Shown here in pieces: positions 22,873 through 30,910 of a stretch of DNA of 39,904 nucleotides. The DNA is from an uncultured Eubacteriales bacterium (GTDB lineage Bacteria; Bacillota; Clostridia; Oscillospirales; CAG-272): contig CAKSVM010000022.1 of the NCBI GenBank assembly GCA_934503195.1, forward strand, positions 1 to 39,904, given 5' to 3'. How positions within the stretch are numbered: the first letter of the stretch is position 1; each line of letters opens with the position of its first letter. A model generated the notes under the pieces. That model saw only the letters and a list, made by a program, of their open reading frames with translations. It was not told where the DNA came from and made no database searches. The translations under genes were made by a program, and so were the position numbers.

Positions 22873-23478
22873 TCACTTGATAATTGATCTGAAAACAGCA
22901 TCGCGGTCAAAGCTGCCATCGACAAAGCCCGGAATCTCCTTGATCGCCTTGACGATGCTGACACTGAACCCGGTCAGGAGCTTTCCGATCGTCTCGTCGT
23001 CATACGGGCAGGAATCGGTCACGACAAGCGCGGCAAGGCTGCTGCCGATAAGCCACATATCGCGGTAGAATCTTTCGGCCTCGTTCTGTTTCATTTTGTA
23101 AAGCTTCATCAGCGAGTCCATGATTATATCCTTCGCGCCTTCCATGGCCTCGATCGTGTCGTTTCCGGTCATGAAGAGCAGCCGGTAAAGCTCGCGTTCC
23201 TCCCGCGCGAAGCGGATATACTGCATTCCGAAACCGAAGAATGGGATCCGGTTCTTAAGCCCCTCGGCGACATAGGACTTGTACACTCTCACAGCGGCCG
23301 TCCTGACCTCGGATTTCAGCTCGTCCATCGTCCCGAAGCAGGTGAAAATCGGCTGGGTCGAGACTCCAAGCTCCTCCGCAACCGCTCTGGCAGTGAGCGA
23401 AGCCAAGCCGCACTTTCTCACAACATTAAGCGCGCCGGCAATCATTTCCTCGCGTGTGAATTTGTTTCTGGGTGCCAT
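22873..23478 (-). CDS. TetR family transcriptional regulator
   Basis: This 201-residue regulator has its helix-turn-helix at residues about 25-45 (LTARAVAEELGVSTQPIFTCF). A helical ligand domain follows that resembles the TetR/AcrR WHG-type C-terminus. The reading frame extends upstream to 23550, but ATG 23478 has GAGGAGG five bases ahead and starts right at the domain. It is the first gene of a minus-strand unit continuing through the hydrolase, acetyltransferase, lipoprotein, small protein, phosphatase and AraC-GyrI genes. TetR proteins usually repress their own operon until a small ligand binds. The ligand is unknown. Confidence 0.92.
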   Translation of the reverse strand: MAPRNKFTREEMIAGALNVVRKCGLASLTARAVAEELGVSTQPIFTCFGTMDELKSEVRTAAVRVYKSYVAEGLKNRIPFFGFGMQYIRFAREERELYRLLFMTGNDTIEAMEGAKDIIMDSLMKLYKMKQNEAERFYRDMWLIGSSLAALVVTDSCPYDDETIGKLLTGFSVSIVKAIKEIPGFVDGSFDRDAVFRSIIK

Positions 23479-23521
23479 ATGTTCCTCCTCAATGTATATC
23501 GTCAGTTGTATATCATTTAAT

Positions 23522-23550
23522 ATTATACCATCGAGTGTCGGGAAAGTCAA
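23522..23550 (-). promoter_or_regulatory. Promoter of the TetR-led operon
   Basis: On the minus strand TTGACT (23550 to 23545) and TATAAT (23527 to 23522) are 17 bp apart, with an extended -10 TGG. It lies about 45 bp upstream of ATG 23478. The T/A-rich stretch between them (ATATACAACTGACGATATACAT) would suit a TetR operator but is not a clear palindrome. Confidence 0.82.
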
Positions 23551-23571
23551 GCGGGTTCACACTTTATTTAC

Positions 23572-23600
23572 AAAAAGATCCCGCGGCGTTATCCGCGGGA
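23572..23600 (-). terminator. Terminator of the lipoprotein operon
   Basis: On the minus strand TCCCGCGG and CCGCGGGA form a perfect 8-bp stem (23579-23586 with 23593-23600) with a 6-base loop, followed by TCTTTTTG. It ends the operon just before the TetR promoter region. Confidence 0.87.
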
Positions 23601-23618
23601 GGCAGATATATTCTGTTT

Positions 23619-24782
23619 TCACTTACCTGAAAGCGCGGCAAAAAGCGACTTTGCGTCCTGATAAGCCGCGAACGGTGTTCCGTACTCATCGGTCAGCGAA
23701 CGTCCGTCGCTCTGACGTCTGAAATGTCCGTCCGGATAAATCACGGCCGTGTAGGGCTCGTATCCCTTGCAGAGCGTGATCTTATCCCCGTCCTTTTTGA
23801 GGAAGAGCAGATATTCGCCGCCGACCCTGAAGAGCGGATGATCGTTAAAATACGTGGACTGACGTTTTTCCTTGTTGTCGTAATCGATGAATCCGTAATC
23901 GGCCTCAAAATCCAGCTCGCCGCCGGACTTGGCGTCACCCATGAAAGAATTCGTGACCGTCAGCTTATACGGAGTCTTCAGAAATCCGTTCGCGTCAGCC
24001 AAGGGTTCTCCGCGCGAGGCAAACTTCGCCGCGACTATAATGTCGCATCCCGACTTTTCGATAAGCTCGTCGAGCGTCGCCACGGATTTGTCCGGGAGTA
24101 TGTAGGTTCCAGTGTAAGCCGAAAGTCTCTGTGCGGTCACGTTATAATCGTCAACCGTTTCATTCATGAGCTTCGCGCCTTCCCTTGCCGCCGCGAGGAG
24201 CTTCGACCTTGACGAATACTCGGAAAGTATATCATAAGCGCAGAATTTTCCCGAGATTTTCGCGGTCGCCTGACTCAGCGGAACGTAAATGACGTCCGCG
24301 TCGACCCCGCCGTAAACCCTCTCGCTGTCGACCGGATCCATCGCGATCAGATACTCCGCGCCGACGCTGAACACCGGAGTGTCGCCCGACGGCTTTATCA
24401 CGACCACGCCATTCTTTGCCGCGTAGAATCCGGCGAGCGTGACACGGTCGCCCTTTTTGAGCGTTCCGGCCATCGACTCGGTGATCTCGATCTCATACGG
24501 CGTGAAGCTGTCGATCATATGTTCGTCCGGATCATCGGCAAGATAAGGCTCGCCGCGTTCGATTATCTTCGCCGTCACGACCGATTCCGGGCGGACGTTC
24601 ATTAAAAAGTCGTCTAGACTTACCGCGTTGTAGACCTTTCTTCTTATCTCCGGATCGCGGTTATCCTCGCAGAGCTTCGCGTAGTCGTCGGTCTTTTCGC
24701 AGGACGCGAGCAGAAGAACGACTCCGAGAATGAGAAAAAGTACCGCGCTAAGCTTTGATTTCCTTCGTGATCTTTCTGACAT
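23619..24782 (-). CDS. Lipoprotein with two copies of a repeated beta-rich module
   Basis: This 387-residue predicted lipoprotein has a basic N-terminus, a hydrophobic stretch and lipobox LASC with Cys28. It contains two related modules of about 110 residues: roughly 65-160 (AKIIERGEP, KKGDRVTL, FSVGAEYLI) and 250-345 (AKFASRGEP, FRVGGEYLLFL). The same module occurs once each in the two upstream lipoproteins. The pattern of an RGEP-type turn, TPY strand, GDLKKGD hairpin and final VGGEYLLF strand resembles NTR/TIMP-like OB folds, but that is inference. The start at 24782 overlaps the upstream gene by 35 bp. Function is unknown; it is cell-surface located. Confidence 0.82.
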   Translation of the reverse strand: MSERSRRKSKLSAVLFLILGVVLLLASCEKTDDYAKLCEDNRDPEIRRKVYNAVSLDDFLMNVRPESVVTAKIIERGEPYLADDPDEHMIDSFTPYEIEITESMAGTLKKGDRVTLAGFYAAKNGVVVIKPSGDTPVFSVGAEYLIAMDPVDSERVYGGVDADVIYVPLSQATAKISGKFCAYDILSEYSSRSKLLAAAREGAKLMNETVDDYNVTAQRLSAYTGTYILPDKSVATLDELIEKSGCDIIVAAKFASRGEPLADANGFLKTPYKLTVTNSFMGDAKSGGELDFEADYGFIDYDNKEKRQSTYFNDHPLFRVGGEYLLFLKKDGDKITLCKGYEPYTAVIYPDGHFRRQSDGRSLTDEYGTPFAAYQDAKSLFAALSGK

Positions 24783-25326
24783 CTTTCACAAGCTCCTTTA
24801 CCGATTCATATTTTCCGTCGAAAACCGACGTGTCGAATTCTCCCGAGATCTTTATGTAACCGGGATAGCGGGTGACGTTTCCGTAGGTTCCGACAAACTC
24901 GCCCTTCTCAAAGCCGATTTCTGAGATGAAGATAAGATATTCGCTCCCGACACGCCACGCCTTCTGCCCGCTGTTTGATTTTGATACGACCTTTCCGTCC
25001 TTCGCGGCGTAGTTCGCGAGAACCGTGACGCTGTCGCCTTTTTTGAGATCGCCGACAAAGACCTCGGTCAGCGTGAGGTCATACGGCGTCATCGAGTCCG
25101 ACGGTTCGCCGCGCGAAACAACCTGTGCCGTCGCGATGATCTCGGGATGGCGGCTTTCGATAAGCTCGGAAATACTCTCTGCCGAAGCTCCGCCGCAGGC
25201 GAAAAGCGTATTAGGGGCCGCGTCGATGAGATCGGCGTACTCGTCGGCCGGATCGGGCAGGGTTCCGCCGCAGGGCGCGAAAATCAGCGAAAACGCGGCG
25301 AGAAGAGCTAATATAAACTTCTTCAT
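24748..25326 (-). CDS. Lipoprotein with single repeated module
   Basis: This protein is 192 residues from ATG 25326 and begins MKKFILALLAAFSLIFAPC. The lipobox is poor (FAPC), but the signal peptide is clear. The mature part has DEYADLIDAAPN, also found in the paralogue at 25750, then the module AQVVSRGEP, TPYDLTLTEVFVGDLKKGD and WRVGSEYLIFI, and a C-terminal FDGKYESVKELVKDV helix. A longer frame up to 25356 is rejected because it has no ribosome binding site and would destroy the signal peptide. The ATG lies one base past the stop of the preceding PNPOx-like gene, so coupling is expected. Function is unknown. Confidence 0.83.
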   Translation of the reverse strand: MKKFILALLAAFSLIFAPCGGTLPDPADEYADLIDAAPNTLFACGGASAESISELIESRHPEIIATAQVVSRGEPSDSMTPYDLTLTEVFVGDLKKGDSVTVLANYAAKDGKVVSKSNSGQKAWRVGSEYLIFISEIGFEKGEFVGTYGNVTRYPGYIKISGEFDTSVFDGKYESVKELVKDVRKITKEIKA

Positions 25327-25327
25327 A

Positions 25328-25762
25328 TCAGCTGAAGTTGGTAAAATCAACGTCATACCGCGTTCCCTGCGAGAAGAGGACGCCGTTTGTGAGCCGTACT
25401 TTCAGGATTATGCAGCTTTTGTCGCTCAGGTCGTTATGGCCGTTGTCAATCCATTCGGCGAAAGCTGTCCGAAGCTTTGCGAAGATCTCGCGGTTTTCCT
25501 CGGCTCCGACCCATCCAAGCGAAATTCCGACGGCGTTTGATCTGAACCATTCGCCGCAGACCGCGCAGTAGGGATTCACCGCGAGCTGCTTCATCTTGTC
25601 CGACCTTGCGTGAGTTATGATATAAAACGCGCCCTTTTCGTAATACGCGTTGACGCATCTGACAGCCGGATAGTTTCCGTCAAGCGTGGCGAGTGAAATC
25701 ACGCTGTGATTTGCTATGCGTTCACCGAGGATTTCGTTTACGTCAGATGTCAGCCTTTGCAT
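25328..25762 (-). CDS. PNPOx-like flavin-binding protein
   Basis: This 144-residue protein has the split-barrel fold of pyridoxamine-5'-phosphate-oxidase-like proteins: SVISLATLDGNYPAVRCVNAYYEKGAFYIITHARSDK-type strands, and DKMKQLAVNPYCAVCGEWF. Relatives bind FMN, F420 or haem and are often annotated as general stress proteins. The true substrate here is unknown. It is cytoplasmic and lies between two lipoprotein genes, overlapping the upstream one by 13 bp. Its place in a surface-protein operon is odd but clearly cotranscribed. Confidence 0.86.
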   Translation of the reverse strand: MQRLTSDVNEILGERIANHSVISLATLDGNYPAVRCVNAYYEKGAFYIITHARSDKMKQLAVNPYCAVCGEWFRSNAVGISLGWVGAEENREIFAKLRTAFAEWIDNGHNDLSDKSCIILKVRLTNGVLFSQGTRYDVDFTNFS

Positions 25763-26337
25763 AATTCAGCGACTCCTTTCTTAAGCTCGGAAACCGAGCC
25801 GAAGCTCTCAAAAACTCCCGCCGGGGTGTATTCGCCCGAGATCTTCACGGCTCCAGTGTCTGACGGGCAGACAAAGTAGACCTCTCCGTCCTTGCCCGAC
25901 TCGGGAATAAGATCGCTCATCGGCGCGCTCTTCAGGAGAACCATGTATTCGCCTCCGACGCGGAAAACGGTCGATCCGGCGGTGCGGTAGGTTTCGCCGT
26001 CGTAGACCGAATAATCGGTGACAAGCGTGACCTCGTCGCCCGTCTTGACGTCGCCGAAGTAGACGTCGCCGAGCTTTATCGTGTATTCGGTAGCCATCCT
26101 GTAAGAATCCCCGCGGGATTTTACGGTCATGGTCGCGACAACCGTGGCGTTCTTCCCGTCTATCAGCTCAGGAATGCTGTCCGAAAAATCGTAGTGTGGG
26201 TAGACATTATTTCCGGCGGCTTCAATTTTGTCGGCGTACTCGTCCTTTTCCATTCCCCCGGACGCTCCGCAGGCCGTGAGAATCAGCGCGGCGGCGGCCG
26301 AAAGCGCGGCGAATTTTGCGATTTTCTTCATGAACAT
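25750..26337 (-). CDS. Lipoprotein with single repeated module, first gene of operon
   Basis: This protein is 195 residues from ATG 26337, starting MFMKKIAKFAALSAAAALILTAC with canonical lipobox LTAC and Cys23. AAGGGG lies 8 bp before this ATG, so the longer frame to 26367 is rejected. The mature part has DEYADKIEAAGNNV, then the module TVKSRGDSY, TEYTIKLGDVYFGDVKTGD and FRVGGEYMVLL, and an AVKISGEYTPAGVFESFGSV segment that matches the end of the next paralogue. It is driven by a consensus promoter at 26372-26400. It is expected to be lipid-anchored outside the cell; function is unknown. Confidence 0.85.
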   Translation of the reverse strand: MFMKKIAKFAALSAAAALILTACGASGGMEKDEYADKIEAAGNNVYPHYDFSDSIPELIDGKNATVVATMTVKSRGDSYRMATEYTIKLGDVYFGDVKTGDEVTLVTDYSVYDGETYRTAGSTVFRVGGEYMVLLKSAPMSDLIPESGKDGEVYFVCPSDTGAVKISGEYTPAGVFESFGSVSELKKGVAELCKG

Positions 26338-26371
26338 TATAACAACCCCTTCCGGTTTATTCTTCAAAACG

Positions 26372-26400
26372 ATTATAGCATACTACAACTGTTTTGTCAA
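26372..26400 (-). promoter_or_regulatory. Promoter of the lipoprotein/PNPOx operon
   Basis: On the minus strand a full-consensus TTGACA (26400 to 26395) and TATAAT (26377 to 26372) are 17 bp apart, followed by an AAGGGG ribosome binding site and ATG 26337. Confidence 0.9.
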
Positions 26401-26445
26401 GTGGAGTCTGGTCAATATTTACATTTTTGTTACTTTTACACCCAT

Positions 26446-26484
26446 ATAAAAACGCCGCCCACCGGAATTCACGGTGAGCGGCGT
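26446..26484 (-). terminator. Terminator of the two-component/ABC operon
   Basis: On the minus strand the 13-bp stem (26452-26464 with 26472-26484, one C-A mismatch) with a 7-base loop is followed by TTTTTAT. It lies about 30 bp after the flavodoxin-like stop codon. Confidence 0.86.
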
Positions 26485-26512
26485 CGGTATGAAGCCTTGT
26501 TTGTGTCTTGAC

Positions 26513-27142
26513 TCAGAGCCTTATAAAATTGGTGCGGAGTCTCGCCTCGCGCTCGGGGAGCGGAAGTCCGGCCGCCTTGATCGAATAAAGCAGCCACGCC
26601 ATGTTGTCGGCGAGCGTGCGCATCGTCTGCAAACCTTCCTCGTCGCGTCTGACCTCGTCTGGCGTGTTTCCGTGAACCTGATTCCAGTACTGCGACGTCA
26701 CGAGCGGCATATTGCTCATCTGGAAAAACTTGCAGAGCTGTTCATAAGCCGCGCTCGCGCCGCCTCTCCGGCAGGACACCACGGCTGACGCCGGCTTTCC
26801 CTGCAAAAGCGATGAAGACGAGTAGAATAATCTTCCGAGGAACGACGTGATCTGCCCCGACGCGCCCGCGTAATGCACCGGAGACCCGACGATGATTCCG
26901 TCGATCCCGGCGAGCTTTTCGCGGCATTCTCCCACCTTGTCGTCCTTATCTACCTTCGAGAAGACGCACCCATTCCCCTTCGAACATCCGCCGCAGCCGA
27001 GACACGATCTTATCGGCTCGGTTCCGAGCCAGAAGATCTCGCTGTCGATTCCCTTTTTCTCAAGCTCTGACGCGACCTCGGAAAGCGCGGTCCAGGTACA
27101 TCCGTGCTCATGCGGACTTCCGTTCACAAGTAAAACCTTCAC
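26513..27142 (-). CDS. Flavodoxin-like NADPH-dependent FMN reductase
   Basis: This protein is 209 residues from GTG 27142, reading VKVLLVNGSPHEHGCTWTAL, a typical FMN-phosphate loop start. GGAGGT lies 6 bp ahead, and GTGA overlaps the stop codon of the esterase gene. A cysteine cluster C47, C50, C53, C59 (CLGCGGCSKGNGC) is common in clostridial members and may hold an iron-sulfur centre or bind metal. GSPVHYAGASGQITSFLGRL is the second flavin loop. It probably reduces quinones, FMN or small organics. A start at 27193 in the same frame is rejected. It is the last gene of the operon. Confidence 0.88.
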   Translation of the reverse strand: MKVLLVNGSPHEHGCTWTALSEVASELEKKGIDSEIFWLGTEPIRSCLGCGGCSKGNGCVFSKVDKDDKVGECREKLAGIDGIIVGSPVHYAGASGQITSFLGRLFYSSSSLLQGKPASAVVSCRRGGASAAYEQLCKFFQMSNMPLVTSQYWNQVHGNTPDEVRRDEEGLQTMRTLADNMAWLLYSIKAAGLPLPEREARLRTNFIRL

Positions 27143-28137
27143 TTCATTACCTCCGTAAAGTAGCAGTCGGCGACCCGTTTCGCCAGCTTCCATTTCGTAA
27201 CCGGGTGGATCATTTCATTTTCGCAGACGTCGGCCGAAATCACCGTCTTCACATACGGCGTCAGCTTTTCCACGCGGAGTTCGGCATCCTGAATCTCCTT
27301 CCAGCCCTCGCCCTTGGACTCATAGCCGGCGATCTGGATCACGATGAAGAAGAGCTTTTTGTCATTGAGCGCGTCGCGCCAGTTTCTTATCATCATGTCG
27401 AGCATCCTGTCGTAGATCTTTCCCTCGGGAACCGACGAGTTGCTCTCGCCCTGATACCAGACAACGCCGCCGAACGAGAAGGGGACAAGTCTTTCAAACA
27501 TATAATGATAGAGTCTTCCGTTCGCGTTCCATGCGGAGTAGAGCGGATGCCTGAAGTCGTAGTTGAACTCCTCCGCGTGTATGTCTACATCGCTTCCGAC
27601 AAATACCTTCTCGTCAATCCAGCTCTGAATCACCGACGCGCCCTGCGAGCAGGCGACGATTCCGACCGCCGGAACTCCGTTTTTGCGAAGCTCACGCCCC
27701 GCCTGATAGCCGATCGCCGACCATTTGTCGATATTCTCGGGTCTTGCCTTCGTCCAGCCGTCGGCAGGAGTCAGCGGCTCGGCCTTCTCGATGCGTTCGG
27801 AGACGAAGATTCGCAGCATATCGTCGGCCTCTCTCGGCTCAACCTCGACCGCGCCCTCGCCCATGCGGAACTGCATATTCGACTGTCCCGAGCAGAGCAG
27901 AATCTCGCCGATGTAAATATCCGAAACCGTCACGGTCTCCTTTTCGTCGCGCGCGACAAGCTCATACGGTCCGCTGTAATCCATCTCCGGGAATTCGGCT
28001 ACGAATTTTCCTCCCGGAACCTTTCTCTCATTTCCCGCGAAGGTGATTGAAGTCTCGCCCTCCGATTCGCCGAAAACGCGTATCGGCTTGCCCTTCTGGA
28101 ATATCACTCCGTCGCGGAATATCTCTCCGAGTTTCAT
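27139..28137 (-). CDS. Sialate O-acetylesterase-like SGNH hydrolase
   Basis: This 332-residue enzyme belongs to the sialic-acid-specific 9-O-acetylesterase family (SASA). The nucleophile S86 is in CSGQSNMQ, the oxyanion motif is WYQGESN near 225-231, and the C-terminal catalytic His lies in ENEMIHPVTKWKLA. The N-terminal 75 residues form the beta domain seen in the family. It is shorter than typical two-domain members and has no signal peptide, so it may act on imported acetylated sugars. GGAGGA precedes ATG 28137. It sits 23 bp after the histidine kinase stop, with a TATAAT but no good -35 between. Confidence 0.87.
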   Translation of the reverse strand: MKLGEIFRDGVIFQKGKPIRVFGESEGETSITFAGNERKVPGGKFVAEFPEMDYSGPYELVARDEKETVTVSDIYIGEILLCSGQSNMQFRMGEGAVEVEPREADDMLRIFVSERIEKAEPLTPADGWTKARPENIDKWSAIGYQAGRELRKNGVPAVGIVACSQGASVIQSWIDEKVFVGSDVDIHAEEFNYDFRHPLYSAWNANGRLYHYMFERLVPFSFGGVVWYQGESNSSVPEGKIYDRMLDMMIRNWRDALNDKKLFFIVIQIAGYESKGEGWKEIQDAELRVEKLTPYVKTVISADVCENEMIHPVTKWKLAKRVADCYFTEVMK

Positions 28138-28160
28138 TTTTTGTCCTCCATTTATTATAT

Positions 28161-29048
28161 CTATGTTTCAAAGCGCAGATAAATGCACAATCTGCCATTA
28201 TCATAATCGGCTCCGATCGAGCCGCCCATCGCCTCGGTAAGGGTTTTCGCGATCGAAAGCCCGAGTCCGGTCGAGTTTTTCGCCGTCTCAACCGTGAAAA
28301 AGCGGTCAAACAGCCGTTTCGCGTCGACCTGACCGAGCCTTGCCGAGTTCTCAAAGGTGACAAGCCCGCCCGGCGTCAGAGTCACCGAAAGATCGCCTTC
28401 CGAATATTTCTGCGCGTTTGACAGGATATTGTCAAAAATCCGCCTGAGTGCCGTCCGGTCGACGTTTCTTACGACCTTTTCGTCCGGCATCGAGATCTCC
28501 GGCACAATTCCGCACCTGACAAAGGACGCGTAGGCTCCCGCGAGACTCTGTTCGAGTATGCCGCGAAGGTCGGTCTCGACCTTTTCGGAATCATTATCCG
28601 GCATGAGCGACGCCGACGCGATCGAATACGAGAAGAATTCCTTGCAGAGCGAGCGCATCTCGTCGGTTCGCTCGCGGATCACCGCGAGATATTTCCCGGC
28701 GGACTCAGATTTTTCCTCGTCTTCGAGAAGGTCGAGATAGCCGCTGACCGCGGTCAGCGGCGTCCTCAGATCGTGCGAGACGTTCATTATCGCCGCCCGC
28801 AGCCCGGCGTCCCCCTTTTCGTATCTGAGCCGCTCCCGCCGCAGCAGCGCAAGCTCGCGGTTCAGTCGGGCGGCGAGCTTTCTGACACAGCGGTCGGAGG
28901 ATGAGACCGAAATAAGCGTGTTCGTGTCTCCCGAAAGCTTTTCGGAGAGTTCATCCGCGATCTCGCTCATCGAGTGCCGCATTATTATAATTTTAAGAAT
29001 AAGCACCGCTATTATCACAAGAAGCGGCAGCGTGATGAGCGTTCGCAT
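28161..29048 (-). CDS. Sensor histidine kinase
   Basis: This 295-residue kinase has one N-terminal membrane helix (residues 4-23) and almost no extracytoplasmic part, so it is an intramembrane-sensing type. The phosphoacceptor H92 is in NVSHDLRTPLTAVSGYLDLL. The ATPase domain shows the N box (NILSNAQKYSE) and the G box (STGLGLSIAKTL). It is the partner of the response regulator at 30911. The ABC genes between them suggest a Bce/BraRS-like peptide- or drug-sensing exporter module, although those usually carry a much larger permease. ATG 29048 is 3 bp after the permease stop. Confidence 0.93.
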   Translation of the reverse strand: MRTLITLPLLVIIAVLILKIIIMRHSMSEIADELSEKLSGDTNTLISVSSSDRCVRKLAARLNRELALLRRERLRYEKGDAGLRAAIMNVSHDLRTPLTAVSGYLDLLEDEEKSESAGKYLAVIRERTDEMRSLCKEFFSYSIASASLMPDNDSEKVETDLRGILEQSLAGAYASFVRCGIVPEISMPDEKVVRNVDRTALRRIFDNILSNAQKYSEGDLSVTLTPGGLVTFENSARLGQVDAKRLFDRFFTVETAKNSTGLGLSIAKTLTEAMGGSIGADYDNGRLCIYLRFET

Positions 29049-29051
29049 ATT

Positions 29052-29915
29052 CTACTTAAGATCCTTTCTCTTGAAAACGATTATTCCGGCTCCGGTCGAT
29101 ATGAGCGTGATAAGAAGCGAACAGCACATGAATGCCGCCATAATCGGCAGAATATTCCCATCGCCCTCCTCCGTGCCGCCCAAGAGATTCGCCGCCTGAA
29201 ACAGCTGACCGTTCGGGAAGAAATTCTTCATGAACCCGTAGATCCGCCTCCAAACACCGCGCGGATACAGCGGGTTTGGCATCTGTTCGTTCGACTGATT
29301 TCCGGACTCGTCGGTTATGCTCCAGATATCAATGAATTCCGGCTCGGATAGCTCGTCCATCGCATTAAGAGGGATTATCAGCAGAATCAGCGCGGCAATC
29401 AGAATTATCGCGATCGCCGCCTTGCTGGGAATCAAAAGCGCGAGCATGACAAACATCGACGCCAGCGCGAAAACCGCGAGAAAGCTCATAAGCGTTATCA
29501 GAACCAGCTGCTCCGGTGGGGTTTTCATCCTTCCGAGCAGCAGCGATCCGAGCAAGGTGACGGTGACAAGATAGATCACGTGCTGAATCAAGGCTCCGAC
29601 CGCGCAGGTGATAAGCTCCGAGAAATAAACCGAAACTCTCGTGTGACCCGAGATCAGCTTATTGCGCATCGTGCCGTCCGAATATTCGGTGCCGATGAAA
29701 AAGGCGATGAAGAGAGCCGACGTGATTCCGATAAGCATGCTTTCGGAAAAGAAGAGTTCGTCCGGACTCTCTGTCCTGAATCCTGTCGTCACGAGATTGT
29801 CGTGGAAGGTGGTAAATACGGCGAAAAGTCCGACTATGAAGATCGCCAGAACGCCGACGAAGAATGATTTTTCGCGTCTTAAGCGCATGAGATCCGCTCT
29901 GAGGAGGTTAAGCAT
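29052..29915 (-). CDS. ABC-2 type transporter permease
   Basis: This protein is 287 residues from ATG 29915 (GTG 29924 in frame is less likely) with about six hydrophobic segments. The first is VGVLAIFIVGLFAVF after a basic N-terminus, and the last is SLLITLISTGAGIIVF before the KRKDLK tail. FFIGTEYSDGTMRNKLISGHTR is the typical coupling segment of NatB/LagB-type permeases. It exports an unknown substrate together with the ATPase encoded by the overlapping upstream gene (8-bp overlap). Antimicrobial peptide self-protection or resistance is a reasonable guess given the flanking two-component system. Confidence 0.91.
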   Translation of the reverse strand: MLNLLRADLMRLRREKSFFVGVLAIFIVGLFAVFTTFHDNLVTTGFRTESPDELFFSESMLIGITSALFIAFFIGTEYSDGTMRNKLISGHTRVSVYFSELITCAVGALIQHVIYLVTVTLLGSLLLGRMKTPPEQLVLITLMSFLAVFALASMFVMLALLIPSKAAIAIILIAALILLIIPLNAMDELSEPEFIDIWSITDESGNQSNEQMPNPLYPRGVWRRIYGFMKNFFPNGQLFQAANLLGGTEEGDGNILPIMAAFMCCSLLITLISTGAGIIVFKRKDLK

Positions 29916-30822
29916 TGTGACCACCCCCGATCAGATTTATATAGAAGCTCTCAAGGCTCTCGTCATGCTCGGTGATCTTCAGAAGCCGGCATTTTTCCCT
30001 CTCAAGCGCGGACGAAAGCTCCGAGACCACGACGTCGCCGTAGATGTCGGCCACGCTGTCCGAGATGACGCGGTAATCGCGCCCCATGCGGTCAAGCACG
30101 CGGGCGAGAACCTTCACGTCGGAAACCTCGGCCGTGACGCGCTTTCCGCACTCAGCCTCAAGCTCCTTCGCGCTAAGCTCGCGAACCATTCTCCCGCCGT
30201 CGATGAAGCCGTAATCCGTGGCCAGCTTCGAAAGCTCGCCGAGAATGTGGCTCGAAATCAGCACGGTTATCCCGCGCTCGCGGTTGAGCTTTAAGATAAG
30301 CTCGCGGATCTCGACGATTCCCTCGGGATCAAGTCCGTTCGTCGGCTCGTCAAGGATCAGAAAATCTGGATTTCCGGCGAGCGCGACGGCGATTCCGAGC
30401 CGCTGACGCATTCCGAGCGAGAAGTTTCTCGCCTTTTTCTTCCCGGTTCCCGGGAGTCCGACAAGCCGCAGAAGCTCGGAAATCCCCTCGTCCGACGGGA
30501 GTCCGAGAAGCGCGAACTGCTGTCTGAGATTTTCGACCGCCGTCATGTCAAGCCAGATCGACGGTGTCTCGACAACCGCGCCCATCTTCCGCCTTGAACG
30601 GTTGATAAGCGGCGAGTCGTTCTTCTCGCCGCAGAGCGTGTAGCTTCCGCCCGACGGAGCCTGAAGCCCGCAGACGACACGGATCAGCGTCGTCTTTCCC
30701 GCGCCGTTCCGGCCGACGAAGCCGTATATCGATCCCTTCGGCACGCGCATCGTGAGTCCCGAAAGCGCGCTTGCCGCGCGGTAGGACTTTGTGAGTGAAT
30801 TTGTTTCAAGCACATAATTCAT
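29908..30822 (-). CDS. ABC transporter ATP-binding protein
   Basis: This 304-residue ATPase starts at ATG 30822, which has AAAGGAGG upstream; the longer frame to 30864 would run through the operator and is rejected. Walker A is GRNGAGKTT at 37-45, the signature is NFSLGMRQRLG, Walker B is FLILDEPTNGLDPEG, and the switch is SSHILGEL. The C-terminal 90 residues are the accessory domain common in CcmA/bacitracin-type exporters. It works with the ABC-2 permease. Expression is probably driven by the response regulator through four repeats at 30866-30908. Confidence 0.95.
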   Translation of the reverse strand: MNYVLETNSLTKSYRAASALSGLTMRVPKGSIYGFVGRNGAGKTTLIRVVCGLQAPSGGSYTLCGEKNDSPLINRSRRKMGAVVETPSIWLDMTAVENLRQQFALLGLPSDEGISELLRLVGLPGTGKKKARNFSLGMRQRLGIAVALAGNPDFLILDEPTNGLDPEGIVEIRELILKLNRERGITVLISSHILGELSKLATDYGFIDGGRMVRELSAKELEAECGKRVTAEVSDVKVLARVLDRMGRDYRVISDSVADIYGDVVVSELSSALEREKCRLLKITEHDESLESFYINLIGGGHNA

Positions 30823-30850
30823 TTTTATTCCTCCTTTGCCTGATGAGAAT

Positions 30851-30908
30851 ATTCTAACACGCAAAGGTTGAGAAAGCGGTTAAGAAAATAGTTGAGATTC
30901 GGTTGAGA
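30851..30908 (-). promoter_or_regulatory. Response-regulator-dependent promoter with four phased repeats
   Basis: Four near-identical octamers GGTTGAGA, GGTTAAGA, AGTTGAGA and GGTTGAGA begin at 30866, 30878, 30890 and 30901 (spacing 12, 12, 11 bp). On the minus strand they read TCTCAACC-type repeats leading to TAGAAT (30856 to 30851). The -35 position (CCGCTT) is poor and overlaps the nearest repeat. Such direct repeats on one helix face are how OmpR/PhoB-type regulators activate. Confidence 0.75.
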
Positions 30909-30910
30909 TT

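Noticed and set aside
30823..30864. Upstream start extending the ABC ATPase by 14 residues
   Set aside because: It would place coding sequence over the -10 and next to the repeat operator. ATG 30822 has a near-perfect AAAGGAGG.
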